This document shows positions 15,101-27,100 of a stretch of DNA of 64,000 nt, one piece after another. The stretch is from Paratinospora sagittata. Lineage: Eukaryota > Streptophyta > Magnoliopsida > Ranunculales > Menispermaceae. The notes under the pieces were generated by a model, which was given only the letters and a program-made list of their open reading frames with translations, was not told where the DNA came from and did not search any database. The number at the start of each line of letters is the position of its first letter. Within the stretch, counting starts at the first letter, position 1. The stretch lies in contig CM069598.1 in assembly GCA_035771175.1 (NCBI GenBank), positions 14,756,438 to 14,820,437 on the forward strand. The letters are read 5' to 3'. A program made the translations under genes and the position numbers.

Positions 15101-18100
15101 AATTACCCTTAAAAGGTTTCGAGCCAAAATACCAACAAATCTCCACCTTGGCGAGAACTACTTTAACCACATCCAAACACCAAATTCTCATCTCCACATG
15201 TGTCTAAAGGCACTCAGCTCCAATTGACATCCTTATAAGTGATATGCTTACCACTTATAGCATCTGCAACAACTGGGAGTGCATATGTAGCCATACTTGC
15301 AAAGAGTACAAATCGTCGAATATTCTGTCTTTGTCTCCTAGTTGCAACTGATTTTGACTGTTGTAGAAACTCATGAGCAGAAACCTCATAAACTGTGTTT
15401 GCTCCACCTAAAACTGTATTCCCCTGCAAGAGTACAAGTTGTTCTTCCTTGTTCCTTTCATCACCACCAATGCACCCCGAACAATCTTCACAACACCAGC
15501 TTCAATGGTGACTTTGAAGCCCTACCCATTGAGATGATATTCTTCTTCAAATCTAGCACATACTGTATTTCTTTTAGATCTCTAGTTGTTTCCTCATGCA
15601 ATTTCAACTAGATTGTACCTATTCCTTTGGTTTTACAAGTGTTGTCATTACCCATAAAAACTGAACCACTATCAAACTCCTCAAGACTTGAAAATAAATC
15701 TCCGTTAGGACAAAAGTGATAAGAACTACCTAAATCCAAGATTCATACATCAAATCAACATACCAATAATAACCAACTCAAAAGAAAATCAGAATCTATA
15801 TCATCCTCAACACGTGTAACATTCATATTGGCATTGTTCTTGTTTTGTACTTTCGGACGATCCTTCTTCCAATGCCCTTTCTGGTAGCAAAATGCATATT
15901 CATCTTTTGAGAGAGTCCTCTCTGAAGATTTTCCTCTTGATTTAAATCGAAATCTACCATGCTTACCAGATTGCTTTAATTCTGATCTACCCTTACAAAT
16001 AGACCCTCCACGTGAGGATCACTGACTAGAGACTTCTTCTTTATCTCATTTGGAAGAAGTGTTGCTAAAACATCATCAAACATAGTAGTCTTCTTCCCAT
16101 AGAGCAAAGTAGTGGCCAAATGCTTCTATGATTCAAAAAGTGAACAAATAAAAAACAAGGCCTTGTCTTCATCATCCACCTCTGACCAATATTGAACAGA
16201 TCGACAACAATTCTATTAAATTCATTAAGGTGTTAAATTCAGAGTACAACTGGAACATGTAAAGCTTCTTCACGTACAACTTATTTGTGAGAAACTTGGT
16301 CATATAGAGGCTTTTCAACTTAGACCAGAGTGTTGCCACTAATTTTTCTTGCATGACAATGTTTGTGATCTCTTTCAAACACAGTCTAATGGTACTGCAT
16401 GCCTGAAGATCAAACTCTTTCCAATCTTCATCTGACATGTCTGTTGGTTTTCTACTTAGACCCTTTAATGCCTTGTGTAAAAGCTTTTGTATAAGGATGT
16501 TTTGGTCTTGTATTTGCCACATGCCAAAATCATTCTTGTTGTCGAACTTTTCTACCTCGAACTTTGCATTCAATATGCTCATAGTTTTGCTTGTCATAGG
16601 ATTAATTTGCACTTCTTACAACTCAAATTGCTCCAAATTCCAAACTCACAAATTTTCAAATGAAAGACCTTGCTCTGGGAAGATCAAGAACTACTGGAGG
16701 GTGGTACTATTTGTTGTCATTTGGTCAATTTGGAAGGAAATAAATATTCATATCTTTGAAGAGAAAGAACGAGATGAATTAGAGGTCTAGGAGAGTTCTT
16801 TCTTTTTAGCATCCTTGTGGGTTAGTGCAAGCAAACTCTCAAAAGGTTTTGGGTTGGGCGAGTGGTTAAGGGGATGGGAACCCATTCTACAATGTATATG
16901 ATTATAGAGTAAAGGACTCTGTGTCCATGACACAATCTAGGTTGTACAAACATTTGATTTAATCAAATACACCTTTGTTACTTGTCAAATAAATAAATAA
17001 ATTTTCAAATCCAAATGACGTAACAATTTTAAAGGCCAATATATCCCAAGCACAAACAAATAACTCATAAATCGACTAGTCCAAACTTTGAAAAAAGATC
17101 AATACCACATGCCCGACACCAAAAATCATAAATCCAAGCTCCTTTTATAAGAGACTCTAAGAAGTTGATCCAAAACCAAAGTTATTAAAATAAATCACAA
17201 GAAATCCAAAGCACAAACAAATCACCCACACCAATAGGTATTCTAAGTAATAAATGATGTTTCACCAAATCCAATCCAAAATTCCCGCCTGTGATATCAA
17301 ACTTCCAAGGGTAATTGAGAGTAAAATAATAAGAAAAATTGATTAACTTTTCTTATACAAACGATACCCACCATCAAGGGGATGATTAAAATAATCACCA
17401 AAAATCACTTATCCAATTCTGTGAAAATAAAAAAACTTACCCAGGATCCCAATTAGCTAGCCACGATCGAAGTTTTCAATCCAAAACCGACATTAAAATA
17501 ACCACCAATGCCTTTAACTGCAGCAACGTCTCACCAATTCCGTTTTCACAAACAATCAACGTCTTGCGACAACGGGGGCGCAAATCAAATCCAACTCCAA
17601 AATTCGAAGATCTAAACCTAATGCTCCTGTACCAATTATTGTGCTTTGGATTTCTTGTGATTATTTTAATCAAATTGGTTTTGGATTAGCTTTTTGGAGT
17701 CTCTAATAAAAGGAATTCGGATTTGTAATTTTTGGTGGAGGTTGGGCACGTAGTATTGATCTTTTTTGAAAGTTAGGACTAGTTGATTTGTGAGTTATTT
17801 GTTTGTGTTTGGGATATAATGCCTTTGAAATTGTTACATCATTTCGATTTGAAAATTTATGAATTTGGAATTTCGAGCTACTGGAGTTGCAAGAATTTCA
17901 AATTAGTCCTATAGCAAGCAAAACTACGAGCATATCGAATGCAAAGTTCGAGGTAGAGAAGTTCAACAGCAGGAATGATTTCAGCATATGACAAATACAA
18001 GCCTGAGACATCTTGATACAACAACGTTTACACAAGGCATTAAGAGGTCCAAGTGGAAAACTAACAAATATGTCAAATGAAGACTGGGAAGATAAGTTTA

Positions 18101-21100
18101 ATTACTATTATTTGAATTATTGACTTCATTCGTTTTATCCTTATCAAGAGACAATTATGACTGGGATCTGCAACAATTTGAATACTGAGAAAGGAGTTGA
18201 AAAATGAATACTGTGAGACTTCTTTTGTCATTGGCAGCTAATTATAACTGGGATCTGCAACAATTTGATGTAAAGAATGCATTTTTACATGGGGATTCAG
18301 AAGAAGAAATCTATATGGAAGTGCCTCCAGGATTTGAACTTCTTTCATTGTGAACTGAGAAAGTCACACGCTTGTGTTTTGCCACTTTACACACCTCACA
18401 ATGGAAATCGTCAACATCTAGCGTCTTAAACAAATACGGAAACATGACCTTAAGGGTTCTAAATGAGGGATGTCCAAGTCGACAGTGATGAAGCCATATT
18501 TTATCTTTAATGGAGAGATAGTGCTCAGAGAGAAATGATGAGCTATTCTCGATAAAATTTACTGGTGTCTCAAGGTAATACAACCCATCCTGTTCCTTAG
18601 CAAGTCCAATTGTCTTTCCCAACTTCTGGTCCTGAAATTCATGAGGAGTAGGATAGAAAATCACTTTACAGCTTAGATCATGTGTTAACTTTTGTATAGA
18701 GAGAAGATTTGTGGATAGCTTCGAAACATGAAGTACATTTCTAAGTGTAAGTGTAGGGCTAATGTGAACATCTCCTATGCCTGCAACTAAGGTTAAAGAC
18801 CCATCAGCTGTGGCTATTTTTCAATTGCTTGGACATGGATTATAGGTATGAAATATAGGGGTGCGCAGGTCACCCGAAAACCCAACCCGACCTGACCGAC
18901 CCGCTGGAAAAACACCGAGTCGGGTCGGGTTTGCCTCAGTGAATCGGGTGAATTGGGTCCAAAATTAGGAGACTCAAAAAAATCGGGTCGGTTTAGAGTA
19001 TAGGGCAAAACCGACCCGTTTCTACCTGACCCGACCCGCTATTTTTTGATTGCTTGGACATGGATTATAAGTATGAAATATAAGGGTGAGCAGGCCACCC
19101 GAAAACCCGACCAGACCCGACCCGCTGGAAAAACACCGAGTCGGGTCGGGTTTGCCTCGGTGAGTCGGGTGAATCGGGTCCAAAATTAGGAGACCCGATC
19201 TTTATATTAGCGGTTGTATGAATGGGATTTCCGCACTTTCGAACATCTTCTCTACTTTAATTGGTTGTAGCTTGCTCCAACTCCTGTAGTATATAGAAGG
19301 AAGTTTTTTTTTTTTCTTTTTTAACACAGAGAGAGGTAGAATCAGTTTCTTGGGTATCTTTTCTAAGCTAGTACAATCCTAATAACTTGATCCATCATTG
19401 TTATTTTTTTTTTTGAAATAACCCATCATTGTTAATTTCGATTTTTCTTAAAAAAAATTTCTTTTTCATGTTGGGGAGGATTTCTATGATCAAGTTGTTT
19501 CATTTCAAGGAGGATTTTTTTTTTCCAGTTTCATGTTTTCTATAGTGGGTGTCTGATTTTATGATCGAGAAAGGTAGGGTAGCTTGATTGAATCTCTACT
19601 TTTAATGAGTGTTTGAGTTTTTGGGGATTCTTCGCTGATGGGTATCTGAGTTTTTTTGCCTGTTTAATGTGTTTTTTAGGATAAAATCATGTTTTGTTTA
19701 ATTGGTATTTGATTTTATGATCGAGAAAGCTAGGGTAGCTTGATTGAATATCTATTTATAATGGGTGTTTGAGTTTTGAGGATTTAATTGTGTTTTTAGT
19801 AATGGGTATATGAGCTTTTGCCAATTTGAGTTTGTATAATGTTTTAGGATAAAATCATGTTTTGTTTAATGGGTACCTGATTTTATGATCGAGAAAGCTA
19901 GGTTAGCTTGATTGAAAAAATAGAGATAAAAAATGGTTTTTTGGGCCGAAATTAAAAAAAAAAAATCAAAAATTAGTGGCGGATGACCCGACGACCTGAC
20001 CCGTTAGGAATAGGGTCGGGTGAAACCATATTTTTGGGTGATGTCGGGTGGCATCGGGTTGGCAGTGATGCCACCCAACATCAACGGGTCAGGTGGGGTT
20101 TGGGGCCGGACCCGGCCCGTGCCCACCCCTAATGAAATATATGACAGGAATTCATGTGATCAGTAGCACCGGAATCTATAATCCAATAGTTTGCAAAGGA
20201 TTTATCCGAGACTTTGAATCCAATAGAAATAGGAAACTTACCTGAATGTGCCAATGAGTTGGTACCTGAGGGTTTTCCAAGAGTGTCAAGTAGAGTTCTT
20301 AATCTCTTGATCTCATCCTGATTGAATCTGACTTGCTTAAGTGAGAGATCTTCAATTGATTGTACACTGGACATCTTTCTTTTGGTTCACGTACCGGTGG
20401 AAGCAGCAACAACAATAATGATGCCTGGTCAGATTCTTCAATAACAGCGATGAAGGCCAAACAAGTCTCTCTTTGGCAATGAAGGCCGAAGATGGAGGTT
20501 GATTTTTTTTTAAGACCTTTTTTTTTCAAATCTTTTTTTTTTTTCAGATCTCTTTTTTTTTTTAGGTATCTAAAAGGAAAGAGAAGGAACAAAAAGAATG
20601 AAAAAAAGATGGCGACAGTAGCAGTGTGAACAGTGTCGCATGAACAGTAACAGTCGACGAAGACAAAAAAATAGGAAAGATGATTTCGCACCGGCGATGG
20701 AGGAGTAAAGATTATGGCAATGAAGGCCAAATAATTCTGGCAATTAAGGCCGAATAGACTATGCTTCGGCGATGAAGGCTGACACAAAAAAAAAAAAAAG
20801 GTTCTGGCAATAAAGGCTGAAACAAATTCCCAACTGTTCGAGCCTAAAGTTCTGATACCATGTTGTAAAATACAATAATAAAGAAACACAAAGATGTAAC
20901 GTGGTTCGGCTTTATGACCTACGTCCACAGGAGAAGAGAGGAGAATTCTTTTTATTCGTGATGATGTCTCAATGGAGGGACACCATATACGACATACAGG
21001 GCTATGCACACATATAGCAATAATTACAATTTTAGTAACTGCTAAATAAAACAACTAGTAAAATTATCATCTTTTCCTTGAAGGAAATAAATCCCGACAG

Positions 21101-24100
21101 ATTTTGCTCCTCCACAACAGTTACCCGTGCTTCCAAAAAATAGCAAGAAACACAAATAAAATTCACAATAAAGAACATTAATTAAATCCAAATTACAAGG
21201 CGATGAATTGCTAATTTCCCAATAATCTTTGAGTTTTGATACGATTTTACCTCTCTAATAGCTTCATTGTTGTAACCTCATCGAGCACATCTTTGGAGTC
21301 ACTAAGAAAAGCACGGAATTCTTTAAGAATAGATTGGTACTCTGAATTGTGATTCTCAGAAGCAGTATCATCCTCCAACAATAGTCGATTGATCTACAAA
21401 AATTTATCCAACATATCAAAGGTCGAAGAATTATGTAATAACAAACTATACCAATTGTGGAATAGAAGAAAAATATGCATTTCAAAATGTAAGTCTTATT
21501 TTCAATTTCAATGAAACTCAAAATAATTTGCATTTCACCATTATAATAACCTAACAAAGAGGATTTCATTTGTAATAAACTTAACTAAGCCTTTTCCCAA
21601 CTACATGGAGTCAACTACATGAATCCACTTCCTCCACTCCGCTTTTTCAAGGGCTAAGTTGGCATTAAAAAATGGGGGCATTCTACCCCTTAGCGTAGTT
21701 TGCATTTTAACTAAGCCTTTCTTTTGTACTATGAACCAATAGACAAAAGGCGTATTTAACAATAATGAACTTGGTGAAGAAAATTGATCAATGTAATTAA
21801 AATAATTGATGAACAAAAAGCATATGATTTGATAGTTTGATTTATAGTCACCCTCAAAAATTTTAACGGTAAATTGGTACCAATAGAGAAAGAGGAAGAC
21901 CAAAATAACATAGATAGAGATAATTAAAAAAGATATAACTACTTGATGTAACTAAAAAATTTAGTTCTTGATAAAGCGGAATGAGGAAAGCATATTCATA
22001 TAGTTGACCCATGTAGCTAGGGAAAGGCATTATTGAGTTAAGTTTGAGAGTTCATAGTCACTCTTTCAATAACAATCATAGAGGAGCAACTTAGTGTGAA
22101 ACAGTAAAAAGAATATTGTTTGCCATTTTTTACAGTTTGTGCCCTGAAAAAATTCAGATTATTACCTTGTCCAAGTACAACTCAGTTGCCCATGTGGAAA
22201 TCATTGTTATTTGGCTCTTGTCATCTTTCATAAGATTATCAAGCTTCCGTAGTAAGAAGGTCCTTAATGCATCCTGCATAAAACATAAAACAAGGTCCCA
22301 ATGCACATTAAAAAATAAAATAAAATCCTTAATGAGGACAAAGAAAGAGTCCATCAATTGTCCACAAATCTTGGATACTAAAGAACTCCACTTGCGTTGA
22401 GCATATTAGCATGCCTCTTTATACATAGCCAGTCCCAAGCCCAAATAAAGTATAAGGCTTACATTAGGCAACTAACAACTACAGTATAACTTTGTCAAAT
22501 CAACTATGACATGAATCTACTTAATTAGACTATGCAGAAGGGCTAAGACATCCCAATTAAGTGACTTGTTGCACCAGGTTTAGGTGTTCCGAAAAATGGG
22601 CAAGGGGTGCAATCCATTGATAAATGAGCAAGGGTTACTGCACTAATTTGAACTAGTGTAGGTAAAGAAGCTATTCCATTATAGTACGCTTAGGGTAGAT
22701 TGAAACATAGGAATGTTAACAAGTAAAGTAGGAATTACAGAAATACTAGATACTATGATTAGGAGAAAAATAAATATAATCTGCTTATAAGAGATAAAAT
22801 GGATAGGTGAAAAATATAGAACACAAGGTATAAACTATGTTATAATGATATTGGGAAACATAAAAAATAGAAATGAAGAAATGGAGTAGGAAAAGTGGTA
22901 GACAAGATCTTCAAAAAATATGTCATTCAGGTAAAAGATAGAATTATATCAATAGAACTTATAATACAAGTTAACATAATTAGTGCATAGGCACCCCAGA
23001 TAGGATTAGACCAACAAACCAAAATACAAATTTGGAAAGATGTGGATGAAGATGAAGTAATTCATGAAATAACCTAATGAGAAAAGATGTATATTGTTGG
23101 GGGGGAGGGGAGGGGGGATTTTATGGACATGTAGGCAAAGAGAGGGTTGTACATGAAAGCTATGGATTTGGAGAAAGGAATGAAGCTAGAGTGAGCATAC
23201 TAGATTTTGCAGTAGCATATGACTTTATTTTGACAAATACATATTTTAGAACGAAAGATGAACACTTAATAACATTTAAAAGTGGATCTAATAAAAACCA
23301 AATAGTCTTTCTTCTTAACTAGAAAGGTCGATAAAGTAGCATTCAAAGACTGTAATGTTATTTCAAGGTAAAGCTTAACTTCACAACATAGGATAATGGT
23401 AGTAGATATATGAATAAAAATGAAATCTAGGTCAAAATGTATAATTATCAACCAAATTAGCGTGCGTAAGGTAAAAAATGCTTTAAGGAAATGAAAATGC
23501 AAACGCTTTGGGACCGAATGCTATTCTTATTGAGGTTTGGAATGGTCATGAGGATGTTAAGAGTCATTTTTTTTTTGGAAAGGAAACGAAATTTTATTAA
23601 GATAAAAAAGAGGACAAAACAAAGGGACAATGAGGCTCATCCTGGAGATGAGAAAATGCACAAGGCCTGAAAGCAAGCAAGACAAACGAAACAAAGAAAG
23701 CAGGACCCAAGACAACCAAACCAAGGTCAAATTAAAATCCTAAGATGTTCCCAAACATGAAGCCACTTGTCAAAAGAAAAACCCCCAGAAATCTTAAGAT
23801 GCACATCTGGGGGAAGTTAGAATCTTATGATTAACGAAATTGTTTAAACAAAATTATAGCAACTAAAAGAATGCCCGACGATCTAAGGAAAAGCATCTTA
23901 ATACCTACATATCAAAATAGTGAAGATATTCAAAATTGTCCAAATTATAAAGGGATTAAATTGATAAGTCATACAAAGAAATTATGGGAGAGGGTAATAG
24001 AGAATCGGGTAAGAGCTGAAACCTTGGCATCGAACAATCAATTCGGATTTATAATTGGGAGATCAACCATATGAAGCTATTTACTTATTAAGGAGATTGA

Positions 24101-27100
24101 TGAAGAGATGTAGGTAGAAGAAAAAAGACTCTCACATTGTCTTTATTGACCAAGAGAAAGCCTACGGATTACAGGGGGAATCACTGCACTCCCCATTTCA
24201 TTACTAGAAATGCTGATTAATTGCTTGAAATTAATGTTTACAATGGCAGACGCATGCCCATGACTGCAGGACATTAAGAAGCACGATGCTCATTCCATAA
24301 TGATGTGATGCAAACTTCAAAGTCTTCTTATGAGAAAACAGAAACATAAATCATCACCTGCCATGACTTATTTTAGGATAATATACAGAACACTAGCATA
24401 TAAAACGAAACCATCTAGTATAGCCCACCCCAAAAAATAAATCAAGCTTTTCATATGCTTGTTTATAACTCAGTTAACATAAACCGTTTTGAGAATGCCT
24501 CAAGGCAGTCTCCTTATAGTTATACCTTGCAAATAATTTGAAACATAATGAGATGGTAAAATAGGGAATACAACTGCATGGATGCATGATTTGTTGTTTG
24601 TTCAGTAGTAGATATTTTGTTATTTTTTGCCATTTCTAGTTTTTCTATAATCTATTAAAGATATGAGCTTGTAATTTCCATTAAAGAGGTCCTCAAAATG
24701 TCAATGATAAAAGAAATGATAGGATATGGCTAGTGAGTATAAAAAATACAGAAAGATTAGTAGATATGAAATAAAGTTCAATATAAGTTCAATATCTTAT
24801 TGTCTAAACTGAAGCATTGGAACTCCTCATTCAAAATATGAAACAAGACCGCAACATACCTGTTCACCAATAGAAATAAACTTCAAAGTGATCTCTTCAA
24901 ATGATAATGCGTAGTTAATCTGCAGCAAACATCCCATCAGTTACCAAATTGTCTTCTCAATGTACAGTACCACATCAATCCAATGACATCTGAACATAAT
25001 GTATATGCATATTATTATACTGAAAATACTTAAAGCACTCATGATGAAACCCATTATATAAAACTTCTACTATTATCCATTTATTCTCTATTCTTTTAAC
25101 ATTTTTTTCATTAAAACTGCAATGTAGGTGAAAAAAAGGGCAGCCCAATGCACGAAGCTCCCGCCTATGTAGGGTCAGACCACATTTTGGGTCTATTGTA
25201 TGCAGCCTTACCTTGCTTCGCAAGAGGCTATTTCCACATGTAGTGCAAATAAAAGCAACACCCCATTTGGCCATTTTCATTTGTAGTGCAAGCGCACCAT
25301 ACCAATACTAGATATATAGTTCTTTCTGAAGTAACTGATTCAACAGTGTCATTAACAAGAAAAGTGACACTTCCATTGAAATGCATGATCTTAGCTAATC
25401 TCCTAGGCTGTGCCAAAGTTCATCATATCCATTAAGTATTCATGAAATTTCATTCAGCATGGTCTAACGATTTCAATCTGGCCATAATCTACCACCTTGG
25501 AAGACCTATTAGATTGATTGACACAATAAAGACTCCAATATCATTTAACCTCAATTGTTTCAGTAAGTAAAAAAATCTGACTAAAAAAAGAAAAAGAAAA
25601 GAGAGTGGCAAAAAATACTGCAACTAAACCCCTACTCATTATAAAATTTCATGGAAGTACAGAGGAGTGGCCCCTTTGGGTGAGTTTTGAACCTCAGTGT
25701 CTTGCTTCCTTGGGTGGAGAACTCAAAGAATTGGGATAAAGGAAAAAGGACTAAAGTTTGACGAAGATATAGGCAATGAGGGGATAAAGGAGAAGAAAAG
25801 TGTCTTCTTGATCATCAGACGAAAATTCCTACTTCTTCAGTTTCTTTTTCTTTTCTTTTCTCCTTTTTTTTGGCAGGGTTATGATAAAGGGCATAAGGTA
25901 AAGAAGTCAACTTATGAGGAAATTAAAAGATTTTATAAATAAAAATAACAATCTTCAAGTCCTGAACTGTAATTAAATTTCTAATCACTGAAACAAAACT
26001 ATTTCTCCAAAATATTACATATCTAGTGTTGAAGAAGTCATAGGATTTGTACCTGAGCAGGGTACAAAACCAACTAGAATGAACTAAGAAAATTCAAGAT
26101 AGACAAGGTATTCCACAGTGATACATTAAATTAGAGATATCAGCATATTCCCTAATGTTCTGTAACATTTAGGTCGAAACATAATATGCCTAAGTCAAGA
26201 AATATCAAAATATTTGAGATTTACTATGACAATATCAAATTTATTTGCTCACTAAAGTATAAAACTTCAAGTAGCATCAAGCAATTTCATAGAGTCGGCC
26301 CTTTAAAAATGTATCCAAATCCATTGGGCATCTTGTACTGATAATAGTGAACAGTCAAAAAACTTTTCATTCTACCTATACATCCAGAAATGTGGAACTC
26401 CTATTTTTTTTCCAAAAACCACCAAAAAGCATGAAATGTGAGGTGTTAAAGGTCTATGAAAGTTAGCTTCTATTCCTAAATTCACATCAGACTGCATAAA
26501 TAGCTAAACAAGGAAACAGAAATCTCACTTTTGAATAGAAGGATGCAGCTCTGAAAAAATCTTTTGCCGAGAAAGCAGCTTCAGCCTGCAAAAGTGCCTT
26601 AACTATGAAATGTGTAGAAGATTACAAAAGCTCGAGAGTAAAAATAAGTGACATTAAATACAGCTCTTTTTCTGAATAATAAGGAACCAAAAAATAAATC
26701 AGATCTGAATTTCCTTCACATCATTCCATTGAGCTATAGGCTGGCATAGACACTACACAATGTACTTTATATTGACTAGCACAAACCTGTACTAGATATA
26801 CTTGATCTCTTTGGAAAGGGTCTCGACAATGAGTTAAAGATGCAACATATTCCTTCATATCCAAATACACCTGCCACATATCTTGGCCTTCATCATGAAC
26901 GGACACCTGCAAGATTTTGACATTCAGCAACGAAATAATAAGGTGGAGGCAAGAAAAAGCTACAAGAAACAAATAAAATCAACTGAATTCCTAAACCTGA
27001 AAGATGGAATTTTCGTCATATGCATAGAACAATCCAGCAGTCGCATCACTGCACAATCCAATGATCCCCGTTGAAACTGACTCAGAAGCATGATCAAAAT

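Larger units (their letters stand above)
13968..21250 (-). other. VPS18 intron (7.3 kb) with nested retrotransposons
   Basis: The largest intron and the densest transposon nest: an RTE endonuclease fragment, copia element A with one LTR, an L1 insertion, an inverted copia copy, copia element B with an LTR, and a hAT-like DNA transposon. Only about 13,970-14,450 and 21,120-21,250 look like original intron. Confidence 0.75.

Noticed and set aside
20299..21054. 251-codon minus-strand open frame
   Set aside because: Spans the copia LTR, PBS and leader; residues are dominated by Phe and Lys runs from homopolymers, with no gag or other motif.
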